DNA of 14,151 nt from Thiotrichaceae bacterium (GCA_027008665.1 JALVEA010000101.1:1-14151), one strand, 5' to 3'; positions 6,853-14,005 are shown, counted from the first letter of the stretch. Notes: generated by a model not told the origin, from the letters alone. Program-made: numbers and translations.

Positions 6853-7563
6853 ATGTCTAAACAATTAACACTGAATATAGCATTGCGTGATGGGCTACGC
6901 TTTTCATCTTTTTATTATAAAGATGAAAACAGTCAAACCTATTTTATTTTAAAGGCCTTTTCAGAAGCGTCACAACAAATTGGCATCCAACAAATTTTAC
7001 TTTGGGGTGACGAACAAAGTGGTAAATCCCATTTATTACAAGCCTGTTGTTACCAGCTAGCAGAGCAGGGACTACATGCAAGTTATCTGCCCCTAAAAAT
7101 ACTCTCATCGCATGGTACTCAAATATTATCAGGTTTACAGCACTCAGATTTAATTGTTATTGATGATATTGATAACATTTTAGGTGATAAAAGTTGGGAA
7201 GAAGCGCTTTTTAATCTTATTCATCAAGCGCGTCTAGTGGGGCAACGCTTATTATTGAGTAGCACTAAGAATCCAAATGATTTTAAATGCCATTTTTCTG
7301 ACCTTTTACCGCATTTAATTCAGGGAAGTTGTTATCAATTGATTCCATTAAGCCAAGAAGAAAAACCGCAATTATTACAATTTAGAGCGCAACAACGTGG
7401 TTTTTCTCTCAATGATAAAGTTATCGACTATATTTATAAACGATACCCTCAAGATCTTAGATCGTTACTAAAAATCTTGGATACATTGGATCGAGAAAGT
7501 TTACAAAAAAAGGCAAAAATAACCATCCCATTTGTTAAGCAGATACTTGGATCAATTAATTAA
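6853..7563 (+). CDS. hda: DnaA regulatory inactivator Hda
   Basis: Hda binds the sliding clamp and makes DnaA hydrolyse its ATP after initiation (RIDA), preventing re-initiation at oriC. The 236-residue product (E. coli 233) starts with QLTLNI (4-9), matching the clamp-binding motif QLSLPL of E. coli Hda. The AAA+ core shows Walker A GDEQSGKS (52-59), Walker B LIVIDDID (100-107) and sensor 2 Arg203 in DLRSLL. The C-terminal stretch LDTLDRESL...ITIPFVKQIL is nearly that of E. coli. In box VII, where E. coli reads SRLDWG with the arginine finger Arg153, this protein reads PHLIQG with His154. The gap after perM is 2 nt, so translation is probably coupled. Confidence 0.92.
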   Translation: MSKQLTLNIALRDGLRFSSFYYKDENSQTYFILKAFSEASQQIGIQQILLWGDEQSGKSHLLQACCYQLAEQGLHASYLPLKILSSHGTQILSGLQHSDLIVIDDIDNILGDKSWEEALFNLIHQARLVGQRLLLSSTKNPNDFKCHFSDLLPHLIQGSCYQLIPLSQEEKPQLLQFRAQQRGFSLNDKVIDYIYKRYPQDLRSLLKILDTLDRESLQKKAKITIPFVKQILGSIN

Positions 7564-7575
7564 AGGAGAAAACTA

Positions 7576-8274
7576 ATGGATACAAAATCATTTTTAGATG
7601 AGCTCTTAAAAGCAGGCCGTGAATTAGCAGAAAAAGGTCAAACAATAGCCGAAGATAAACTTAATTTAGGTGAATCAGGCGCAACCCGTGATGCCAAACT
7701 TTCAGGAATGAAAACAGGCGCTATCGTAGCCAGTGCATTAGCACTTTTATTAGGCACAAAAACAGGGCGCAAAGTCACAGGTTCAGCGATTAAATTAGGT
7801 AGCCTAGCCGCCATTGGTGGCGTTGCTTGGAAAGCCTATCAAAACTATCAAGATAAAAAAGGAATAACCGACGCAAAAGACAACGTCACCTCCATTAATG
7901 AACTAGATAATAAAGAAGCCAATCAACGTAGCGTTACCCTATTAAAAGCAATGATCGCCGCCGCAAAAGCAGATGGGCATGTAGCGGATGAAGAATTAGC
8001 CGAAATTAATAAGCAAATCAAAAATCTAGGTTTAGAAGGTGACACCGCTAAGATTATCCAAGAAGAATTAGCAAAACCTTTAGATATTGCCGAAATAGCG
8101 GCATTAGCAGAAGGCGATGAAGCAAAAGCTGCGGAAATTTATTTAGTATCCGCCGTAGTCACCAATAAAGAAAATGATAAAGAACGTCAATATTTAGCTG
8201 ACTTAGCCAAAGCAATGAAGATTCCTGAAGAGTTATTAGCAGAATTGAATGCTTATAATGATCAAGACAATTAA
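7576..8274 (+). CDS. DUF533 / TerB-fold protein, YebE-like
   Basis: This 232-residue protein resembles the YebE (DUF533) family, whose function is not established. The N-terminal part (about 1-45) is charged and helical. Two Gly/Ala-rich hydrophobic stretches (about 47-60 and 70-85) may insert in the membrane or form an amphipathic anchor. The C-terminal half (about 113-225) is an all-helical TerB-like domain with the acidic AKADGHVADEE motif near 131-141, a possible metal site. The ribosome binding site is strong: AAAGGAGA overlaps the hda stop and lies 6 nt before the ATG. It closes the pgsA-like-perM-hda operon, from which a link to the envelope or replication might be guessed but not shown. 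Confidence 0.8.
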   Translation: MDTKSFLDELLKAGRELAEKGQTIAEDKLNLGESGATRDAKLSGMKTGAIVASALALLLGTKTGRKVTGSAIKLGSLAAIGGVAWKAYQNYQDKKGITDAKDNVTSINELDNKEANQRSVTLLKAMIAAAKADGHVADEELAEINKQIKNLGLEGDTAKIIQEELAKPLDIAEIAALAEGDEAKAAEIYLVSAVVTNKENDKERQYLADLAKAMKIPEELLAELNAYNDQDN

Positions 8275-8296
8275 GTAATTTACACTTTTTCCACCA

Positions 8297-8312
8297 CGTC
8301 ATTGCGAGGAGC
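8297..8312. repeat. Partial dispersed repeat of the CGTCATTGCGAGGAGC type
   Basis: The 16-nt string CGTCATTGCGAGGAGC is, from memory, the start of a short palindromic dispersed repeat found in many AT-rich gammaproteobacteria and other bacteria, normally continuing to a GCAATC-containing partner arm. Here the partner arm is missing and the sequence runs into AT-rich DNA and a transposase fragment. It is read as a broken repeat copy marking an insertion or deletion site. Confidence 0.5.
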
Positions 8313-8321
8313 TTTTTAAAT

Positions 8322-8596
8322 TTATTCACAAACGATGAAATCACATGGGGTGTTTGTTTGCTTGATTGCAAAGACAAAGGATTTGCTCCTGATTACACAA
8401 TTTGTGATGGCGGAAAAGGATTGCGAGCAGGACAGCATGAAGTAATGCCTGATGTTCCTTGTAATGGTGATGTCTTTCATATTGAAATGGAAATAGGAAA
8501 AGTATCCAGAATGCCAGTTACGATATTCGCCCCATTCGTGTTGCCCTACAACAGCAAAAAGCTGATTTATTGGGTACTTATTGCTCGCTAAAATAG
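8322..8596 (+). pseudogene. Transposase fragment, frameshifted
   Basis: Reading in the frame of position 8322, the translation contains TWGVCLLDC, then DYTICDGGKGLRAGQ and PCNGDVFHI, then EIGKVSR. This resembles the region around a conserved Asp in a DDE-type transposase family (DGGKGLRAGQ ... HGDVFH). Near 8507-8512 the match appears to change frame: from 8507 the -1 frame reads QNASYDIRPIRVALQQQK, which looks like the continuation (LENRAYD-like), and stops with TAG at 8594-8596. Both ends of the gene are missing and no clear terminal repeats are visible. The IS family was not identified. This fragment and the repeat at 8297 are the main content of the 435-nt gap between 8274 and 8710. Confidence 0.5.
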
Positions 8597-8657
8597 CGTT
8601 ATTCTCTATTTAAGGTTTTTTGATTTTTCTTCACAACGTTGAGGAGGATATTTTTAT

Positions 8658-8684
8658 GCCTATGTTACCTAAGAATAGGCTGTT
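8658..8684. terminator. Weak hairpin between the transposase remnant and the DUF5666 gene
   Basis: GCCTAT (8658-8663) and ATAGGC (8675-8680) pair perfectly around an 11-nt loop; TGTTTT follows on + and ATAAAAA on -. The stem is short and neither side has a proper T-run. It may help end the minus-strand transcript, whose last gene stops at 8710. No better terminator was seen in this gap. Confidence 0.25.
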
Positions 8685-8709
8685 TTGAACTATGCCATAA
8701 AACACCTTT

Positions 8710-10197
8710 TTATTTTTGAATTAGAGCCAATTCATTCGCAATAATGTCACCACTTTCGGTTAATTTTCCAATCACTTCAATCCAAGTTTCTGCTGTCTTT
8801 AAACGTGAAAAATAGACCGTTTTAGACAGGTCATTAGCCTCAGCATCGAGATAAAGAGTATCCTCATTAACGCTAATATTTTTACCAAAGACAGACAGGG
8901 TTTGTGCTTCTGGATTCACTTGATCAATAAGACCTGAGAATAATACAGAACCAGTGCTGGCAATTTTACTCAAACGATCAGCAATCAGTTTTCCATCTGC
9001 ATAATGAGCAATAATTAATACTGTTTCACCTACAACAAATTGTTGTAAATTAAGGGTGGTAACGCTTTGCTGGGTATCATCTGAAAATAGAGTGAAATTA
9101 TTAATAGTAATGCTTTTGTCTAAAAGAACAATGCGACTATTGATTACATCAATGCTTTCAATATTAGCTTCTAAGGTTATATCTGAATGGCTATTATTTA
9201 AGCCGTTATTACCTAAATTGTTATCTAATATTTTCACCTCCTTTGCCTCCAATATATTTTTCTGATTAACTGTTCCTCTGATAATAATATGTGAGTTCAT
9301 TATAAGACCATTCGCTACGTTGCTATCAAAACTTGCTTCTGAGCTAGCAGGGGGAGCGATATCGAGATTAATGGCAAAGTTAGAGAGTGCATCAGGTTCA
9401 GTTACATAGCCTTCTATTTCATAATAAACCCCCGCTTCTAAGGTCTCATTAAATGGCGCAATAGAAGAGGCTTGTAATGTATTATTTTGAATTTCTTGCT
9501 GGGTATTAATAATGAGATAAAGCCCTTCTTTTAACTCAGCTAGTGTCATTTGCTTGAATTCCGCCAATGAATAATCAATCTTGAGTTGATTTAGCTTAAA
9601 TGTTTGAGCTGATAGGTTGAGATCACTAATATAGCCTTCTAGTTTTAAGTTAGCCCCTGCAATAAACTGTTCGGAAATTAATTTAATACTGGTGGCAATA
9701 ATGCCTGTTTTAGTAACAAATCCTGATACCTCAACTTGATTATTTAAGGCTAAATCAGAAAGAAGCTCAAAACCATGAAAAACAGTGAGTTTATCTGTTG
9801 TAATTTTTTGCCCCATGATTTCAATGATATTTTTTGATGCAATGGCTGTAACCGTTCCCTCTAAAATATTTGAAAAAACAACCTCCGTTGCAATGCCTGT
9901 TTTTCTATTTTCATCCCTTATGCCAATAATTTTAACAATCTCTCCCGTGTTAAAATCATCTTGATTTTCAAAGCGGATACCATTACGCATAAAGGTCGCA
10001 TTATCTGTATTAAATTTAATCCCATTGACATAAATGCTCCCAAATGCAGTCACTCTTCCCATGGTGACTCCAGTACCTCCTAATCCATCAGAGACTTGTA
10101 ATGATGAACTATTACAAGCACTGAGAAAAATAAGCAGAAGTATCAGGTGAATTTTTATTACTAACTGAGAAAAAAAGGTTTTACTGTTGTTAATCAT
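8710..10197 (-). CDS. DUF5666 repeat lipoprotein
   Basis: The 495-residue product begins with a basic, hydrophobic signal peptide ending in the lipobox LSAC (25-28). Cys28 should be lipidated, and Asn at +2 favours the outer membrane. Directly after comes the DUF5666 opening GLGGTGVTMGRVTAFGSIYVNG. The mature part reads as about six consecutive beta-rich, OB-like units starting near 46, 112, 182, 255, 343 and 420. Each follows the plan of a xGxVx opening, a fixed-length core and an ending of the type ATEVVF / ATSIKL / AKEVKI / ADRLSK / ANELAL. The molecular function is not known. The start codon is 1 nt after the stop of the DUF6502 gene, so the two are cotranscribed and probably translationally coupled. 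Confidence 0.82.
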   Translation of the reverse strand: MINNSKTFFSQLVIKIHLILLLIFLSACNSSSLQVSDGLGGTGVTMGRVTAFGSIYVNGIKFNTDNATFMRNGIRFENQDDFNTGEIVKIIGIRDENRKTGIATEVVFSNILEGTVTAIASKNIIEIMGQKITTDKLTVFHGFELLSDLALNNQVEVSGFVTKTGIIATSIKLISEQFIAGANLKLEGYISDLNLSAQTFKLNQLKIDYSLAEFKQMTLAELKEGLYLIINTQQEIQNNTLQASSIAPFNETLEAGVYYEIEGYVTEPDALSNFAINLDIAPPASSEASFDSNVANGLIMNSHIIIRGTVNQKNILEAKEVKILDNNLGNNGLNNSHSDITLEANIESIDVINSRIVLLDKSITINNFTLFSDDTQQSVTTLNLQQFVVGETVLIIAHYADGKLIADRLSKIASTGSVLFSGLIDQVNPEAQTLSVFGKNISVNEDTLYLDAEANDLSKTVYFSRLKTAETWIEVIGKLTESGDIIANELALIQK

Positions 10198-10198
10198 A

Positions 10199-11035
10199 TT
10201 ATTTTTCTTCCTTATGGTAAGAATAGAGTCCGATATTGATGCGTTGATGATGATTAGCTTTAGCAGTATCTTGTAGTTTTAATTGCATAGCGCGTTCATT
10301 GATAGCAAGCAACATTTCCATTCCTTTATCTGCTACTATTTTTTGTAGCTCTTGAATAGATTCTTCACTTAAATCATCATAATAAACACAACGCTCAAAA
10401 AATGGAGGCTTTTTACCCAGTAGATTATCTGTTGCAGCACTGAAATGGTCGGAGATATTATGACCAAGGAAAAAGGCTTTCTCATTAAAGTCTGTATTAG
10501 GAATAATCGCTTCAATATGCAAGCTGAGATCTTTATTTTCATCCAGTGATACAATGCCAAGACGCAACCATTCATCAAGCACTACGCGTGGACGAATATC
10601 CTGTTTACACACCTCCTGCACTAATGACTGAAAGCTTGGTTGGTTTTTATCTGCTTGAAAAGGAAGTTTTAATGGTTTTTTTTCGTTATCTAAATAATAT
10701 TTTTCAGCCAGCCAACGTGCAATAATTCGAGTGCTGATATCAACACTTTCAGGTGTTTTTTTATCCGTATTAGCTTGATTTCTTAGTCGTTTAATATCTT
10801 TTCGATGGATTCCTGTCAATAAGCTTAAACGTGTATCTGTTTGTTTTTTATTAGGTAATTTGAATTCATTATCAGCAACCTCGACATAAACACTCTTTAG
10901 AATTTCTGCTAATTGTGGAAATGAAATCCTGAAATTAAGCAACAAACGCACTAAGGGGTATAGCACCTTGCGTACAGCATTCATTAATGCGCTAGGGATA
11001 TTAATGGCTTGTTTTGAATTGATTTCATTCTTCAT
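10199..11035 (-). CDS. DUF6502 family protein with HTH-like motif
   Basis: The 278-residue product matches the DUF6502 pattern in its first 90 residues: VLYPLVRLLL, RISFPQLAEILKSVYVEVA and TRLSLLTGIHRKDIKRLR. The last of these (67-84) has the spacing of a helix-turn-helix, so a DNA-binding role is plausible, though no function is established. No signal peptide or membrane segment is seen, and the protein should be cytoplasmic. The C-terminal half (about 150-260) is unassigned and ends in a charged helix. The ATG at 11035 lacks a clear ribosome binding site; Met18 is a possible but no better alternative. It is the first gene of a two-gene minus-strand unit with the DUF5666 lipoprotein. Confidence 0.75.
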   Translation of the reverse strand: MKNEINSKQAINIPSALMNAVRKVLYPLVRLLLNFRISFPQLAEILKSVYVEVADNEFKLPNKKQTDTRLSLLTGIHRKDIKRLRNQANTDKKTPESVDISTRIIARWLAEKYYLDNEKKPLKLPFQADKNQPSFQSLVQEVCKQDIRPRVVLDEWLRLGIVSLDENKDLSLHIEAIIPNTDFNEKAFFLGHNISDHFSAATDNLLGKKPPFFERCVYYDDLSEESIQELQKIVADKGMEMLLAINERAMQLKLQDTAKANHHQRINIGLYSYHKEEK

Positions 11036-11096
11036 AATAGTCAGTTTATCATTTTGAGGGAAATATTCCCCTTCTATATTTTATAATGTCTTTCAA

Positions 11097-11114
11097 TGAC
11101 CATTAGTAGGGTCA
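11097..11114. promoter_or_regulatory. Operator-like inverted repeat in the divergent intergenic region
   Basis: TGACC (11097-11101) and GGTCA (11110-11114) form a perfect inverted repeat around 8 nt. They lie in the 212-nt region (11036-11247) between the divergent DUF6502 and SH3-lipoprotein genes. On the minus strand the repeat spans the -35 area of a possible TATAAA -10 (in the TTATAA around 11081-11086). Other structures in this region are GGGAA-ATA-TTCCC (11058-11070) and a 7-bp hairpin with a CGGA loop (11176-11193). No convincing -35 was found for either gene. Autoregulation by the DUF6502 protein is conceivable but unproven. Confidence 0.3.
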
Positions 11115-11247
11115 CTTATGGGCTTTTATCTGTATTGTTGGGTTTTTTAAATTAATCCTTCCTATACTTCTGTTACTCGCAACGGATTGTGAGGTATTAA
11201 AGTACAACTTAAATCATAAGTTTGTTAAGTAATACAGAGGCAATGGA

Positions 11248-12060
11248 ATGAATAAAAAAGGACGTTATTATGCCGCATGGATTAGCGGCTTTTTTATAGC
11301 TTCGGCACTATTATTGAGTGCCTGCTCTTCTGATAAAGAAGACAACGCGACACTCGCAGAGACTAGCTCCACGCAGCCTCAAACGAATCCAGCTATTATT
11401 GTCAACGCTTCAGAAAATACCCCTCCCTTATCTGAACGCCCTCCGTTTAGTCAGCTTATTTTAAAGAAAATATCAATTGATTATCCTTATACACCTGAAC
11501 CTAGTTTTAAAGCTTATATTAATAAATTACGAGCAAGAATTGATAATAAAAATATGCGCACCATGCAAGGTGAACTTTCACCAAATTTTATCTGTTTAGG
11601 CCCTGCTTGTACTGAAGGTTTACCGATAGCACAGCAGTTTGAATCTTTAGTCAAAAACTTAGGCGATAAGCCTTGGCAACGTTTATTAAAATTAGTCAAA
11701 ACAAAACATTATCAACAGGTTAATGGTCATATTTGTGGTCCTGCTCGAATCAATTTTATTGGTGAAGGTAGAGATAGAGTAGCAGGAAAAAGCTGGGGAT
11801 ATATCAATGCTAAAGATGTTCGTTTACGCAAACAAGCAAATATAAAAGCAAGGATTATAACTCATTTAAGTCATGATGCAGTTAGATTGCTATCTGTTTC
11901 AAAAGTAGATAAAAGAGGTCGTCAATGGATTAAAGTTGAAACATTAAAGGGAGAAAAAGGTTTTATTGTTGAGAAATATTTTCTAATGCTAAATCCTCAG
12001 CAAGTTTGTTATCAGAAAATTGAGGGTGAATGGAAAATTTCTGGGTTTAGATCACCCTAA
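11248..12060 (+). CDS. SH3b-domain lipoprotein
   Basis: The 270-residue product starts with a signal peptide ending in the lipobox LSAC (23-26); Cys26 with Ser at +2 points to an outer-membrane lipoprotein. A low-complexity linker (27-65) follows, then an unassigned region (about 66-170) with Cys117, Cys121 and Cys163, some of which could form disulfides in the periplasm. A bacterial SH3 domain (about 184-247) has the usual DVRLRKQANIKARII opening, a central DAVRLL strand and the ending WIKVET..GEKGFI..YF. Such domains often bind peptidoglycan peptides or partner proteins. The CAGAGG site (11235-11240) is 7 nt before the ATG. It is divergent from the DUF6502/DUF5666 unit and followed by an SDR gene after 80 nt. 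Confidence 0.8.
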   Translation: MNKKGRYYAAWISGFFIASALLLSACSSDKEDNATLAETSSTQPQTNPAIIVNASENTPPLSERPPFSQLILKKISIDYPYTPEPSFKAYINKLRARIDNKNMRTMQGELSPNFICLGPACTEGLPIAQQFESLVKNLGDKPWQRLLKLVKTKHYQQVNGHICGPARINFIGEGRDRVAGKSWGYINAKDVRLRKQANIKARIITHLSHDAVRLLSVSKVDKRGRQWIKVETLKGEKGFIVEKYFLMLNPQQVCYQKIEGEWKISGFRSP

Positions 12061-12140
12061 TCTTTAGAGACTGTGCAAGTACTCCTGCTAACTATTACTA
12101 TGCTACTATTTGTCGCTTCAATATTTAGGAAGAAAAAAGC

Positions 12141-13034
12141 ATGGAGAGTCAACTGTGGATTATAGGCTGTGGTGATATTGGGCGGCGTGTTGTTAATCTT
12201 TATATCCAACAAAGCAAACAACAACTGCAAAAGATCAATATCAGGGCACTTATTAGTAGCCAAGCATCAAAAAAGCGTTGTGAAGCACTAGGAATTAAAG
12301 CAACAGTTTTAAATTTGGATAATATAAATACAAATAAAGCAATAAATTTTAGTCAAAACATAGAAAACACAAAACTCTTTTATTTTGCCCCACCGCCACC
12401 TATAGGAAGAGAAGATATTCGTTTTAGAAAGTTTCTAGCTTCTTTATCTTATCAGCCAAAACGCATTGTTTTAATCAGTACCACGGGGGTTTATGGGGAT
12501 GCAAAAGGTGCTTGGATTGATGAAAAAACTCCTGTTAATCCACAAGCAGATCGTGCTTATCGACGTTTATCGGCAGAATATTTTTTGCAACAATGGGCGC
12601 AAAAATATCAACGTGAATATATTATTCTTCGCGTTGCAGGTATTTATGCCAAAGATCGTTTACCGCTTACACGTTTGAAAAAAGGGTTAGCGGTTATTAA
12701 TGCTACAGAAGCTGCTTGGACGAATCGTATTCATGCCGATGATTTAGCGATGATTTGTAAACAGGCGATGGAGTCAAGTTTCAGTGGTGAAATTTATAAT
12801 GTTACTGATGGGCATCCTAGCACTATGACAGAGTATTTTAATCAAGTCGCTGATTATGCTGGTTTAGAGCGTCCTCCACAGATTAATATGCAACAAGCAA
12901 AAACAACTTTAAGTACAGGTATGCTGTCTTATTTAAGCGAATCACGTCGTATTAGTAATCAAAAAATGCTGGATCAGTTAGGCGTAGAATTACAATTTCC
13001 TGATTTGAAACGAGGATTAAGTAGGAGGTCATAA
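12141..13034 (+). CDS. NAD(P)-dependent SDR, YeeZ-like atypical epimerase
   Basis: The 297-residue product is a short-chain dehydrogenase/epimerase-fold protein. A Rossmann motif GCGDIGRR (9-16) opens the chain. The strand-turn STTGVYGD (113-120) and the segments RVAGIYA (164-170) and NRIHADDLA (195-203) are typical of the extended/atypical NAD-dependent epimerase group that includes E. coli YeeZ. The canonical YxxxK pair is not present: Tyr140 is followed at +4 by Ser144, so normal SDR catalysis is doubtful. The substrate is unknown. AGGAAG (about 12129-12134) precedes the ATG by 6 nt. The last codons lie inside a 12-bp inverted repeat. Confidence 0.82.
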   Translation: MESQLWIIGCGDIGRRVVNLYIQQSKQQLQKINIRALISSQASKKRCEALGIKATVLNLDNINTNKAINFSQNIENTKLFYFAPPPPIGREDIRFRKFLASLSYQPKRIVLISTTGVYGDAKGAWIDEKTPVNPQADRAYRRLSAEYFLQQWAQKYQREYIILRVAGIYAKDRLPLTRLKKGLAVINATEAAWTNRIHADDLAMICKQAMESSFSGEIYNVTDGHPSTMTEYFNQVADYAGLERPPQINMQQAKTTLSTGMLSYLSESRRISNQKMLDQLGVELQFPDLKRGLSRRS

Positions 13035-13075
13035 GAACAAAAAAAATGTTAGATTTATTGCGCCCTCCTACTTAA
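13017..13075. repeat. Perfect 12-bp inverted repeat across the end of the SDR gene
   Basis: TTAAGTAGGAGG (13017-13028) and CCTCCTACTTAA (13064-13075) are exact reverse complements separated by 35 nt. The left arm encodes the last residues of the SDR. Neither flank has a T-run, so it is not a normal terminator. The left arm holds a Shine-Dalgarno-like AGGAGG that the CCTCCT of the right arm would mask in RNA. A short reading frame of nine codons (ATG at 13046 to TAA at 13073-13075) fills the loop and ends in the right arm. It may be an mRNA-end structure, a small mobile repeat or a regulatory hairpin. Confidence 0.6.
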
Positions 13076-13139
13076 GCATTCACACAAAATTTAACTCTGC
13101 TATATTGCCTTACCTTTGATAGTCAACAACACACGTTTT

Positions 13140-13781
13140 ATGAGTACATTAATTTATTCCCTTATCACAATCCCTGATTTCGCTACAGGCGCCAAACTTC
13201 ATAATTTGCGAAGCTTAGATAATAGTGGAACTGCAAAAGCATTATTTCATTTGCAAGCACAAAAGACAGGTAATGAGTCACTACCTAGCTATTTGCAACA
13301 TATCATTGCTATTTCCATTGTGTTATCAGACCAAGAAGGCAAGATACAAACGCTAACTTTAAAAGATGATCAAGAAGTTGATATTTTAAATACTTTTTTT
13401 GATATTGTTGAAAATTATCAACCAACACTTATTACATGGGATGGAGAATATTTTAATTCTGAGGTGATTAATTATCGAAGCATTAAACAGGCAGTGAAGA
13501 TTTCACCACATTATGAAAACAAAACACATCATTTTAATTTGAATAATGCCATGGTTTTTAGTTCAGCCATAACACCGCTTGAAGATATTGCAATATTATT
13601 AGGGTTAGAGGCGCAAGAAAATAAAAGTAGCCGCGTGATTTGTGAACACTATCTAGCAAAAGAATACGATACTTTATATGACTATAATGAAAGCAATGCG
13701 CTTAATATCTATCAAATTTATTTGCGTTATCAGCTTTCGCACGGAGTCATGCTTAAGAAAGCTTATCTTTGTGAGGGGTAA
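13140..13781 (+). CDS. PolB-type 3'-5' exonuclease homologue, probably inactive
   Basis: The 213-residue product follows the predicted 3'-5' exonuclease family related to the exonuclease domain of DNA polymerase B (DNA_pol_B_exo2). Family landmarks are ALFHLQAQKTG, LPSYLQHIIAISIVL, YQPTLITWDG and LEDIAILLG. The catalytic positions differ from the family pattern as I know it. Exo I (FDIET) reads YSLIT with Ser7 and Ile9; Exo II (WNGxxFD) reads WDGEYFN with Asn106; Exo III (YCETD) reads YNESN with Asn186. The usual HTDLMD stretch is replaced by an Asn-rich segment. The reading frame is nevertheless uninterrupted. The ATG at 13140 is chosen over an in-frame TTG at 13116 because the homology begins right after it; neither has a clear ribosome binding site. 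The likely role is a structural or nucleic-acid-binding relic, or an early pseudogene. Confidence 0.72.
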   Translation: MSTLIYSLITIPDFATGAKLHNLRSLDNSGTAKALFHLQAQKTGNESLPSYLQHIIAISIVLSDQEGKIQTLTLKDDQEVDILNTFFDIVENYQPTLITWDGEYFNSEVINYRSIKQAVKISPHYENKTHHFNLNNAMVFSSAITPLEDIAILLGLEAQENKSSRVICEHYLAKEYDTLYDYNESNALNIYQIYLRYQLSHGVMLKKAYLCEG

Positions 13782-13786
13782 GCAAC

Positions 13787-13824
13787 AGCTCAATATAATC
13801 TACTAATATCATACAATATGAGCT
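13787..13824 (+). promoter_or_regulatory. Putative promoter and inverted repeat ahead of the HTH/TnpB-like pair
   Basis: A perfect TATAAT (13794-13799) lies between the exonuclease homologue and the HTH gene; the best -35 candidate, TTGTGA (13769-13774), is 19 nt away. The -10 is flanked by AGCTCA (13787-13792) and TGAGCT (13819-13824), exact reverse complements 26 nt apart. The HTH protein could bind here, since MerR-type domains often act at their own promoters, and the left end of the element may also lie here. No target-site duplication can be checked, because the right end is outside the window. Confidence 0.35.
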
Positions 13825-13837
13825 ATTATCGTTTGCT

Positions 13838-14005
13838 ATGAAGATGATGAAAATAGGTAAAGTTGCAGATTTACTGGGTGTTTCAATTCAAACATTGCAT
13901 AACTGGGAAAAAACAGGAGAGCTTGTTCCTGATAGAAAAACACAAGGTGGAACGCGCTATTATGATGTTGATAAACTGTTAAATAAACCTGAGCAAGAAA
14001 AATGA
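13838..14005 (+). CDS. Stand-alone MerR-like HTH protein (IS607 TnpA N-terminus-like)
   Basis: The 55-residue product is almost entirely a MerR-type winged helix-turn-helix: KIGKVADLLGVSIQTLHNWE (5-24) followed by the wing GELVPDRKTQGGTRYYD (27-43). In IS607-family elements this domain is the N-terminus of the TnpA serine recombinase, which continues into a catalytic domain opening with a YARVSS-like strand. Here the chain stops after PEQEK. Its TGA (14003-14005) overlaps the ATG (14002-14004) of the next gene as ATGA, so the two are probably translationally coupled. That tidy junction argues against random truncation. No ribosome binding site is evident before the ATG at 13838; Met3 or Met4 could serve instead. 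Confidence 0.7.
   Translation: MKMMKIGKVADLLGVSIQTLHNWEKTGELVPDRKTQGGTRYYDVDKLLNKPEQEK

Noticed and set aside
8275..8289. AAGT/ACTT hairpin with T-run after the YebE-like gene as a terminator
   Set aside because: The stem is only four pairs.
8358..8591. Independent 77-codon gene starting at TTG 8358
   Set aside because: The transposase-like reading already begins upstream of 8358, and the C-terminal part of this frame does not continue the similarity, so it is part of a pseudogene.
8656..8688. Ten-codon reading frame after a strong GAGGAGGA site
   Set aside because: It is too short to support and overlaps a hairpin; it is more likely a leftover of a deleted gene start than a peptide gene.
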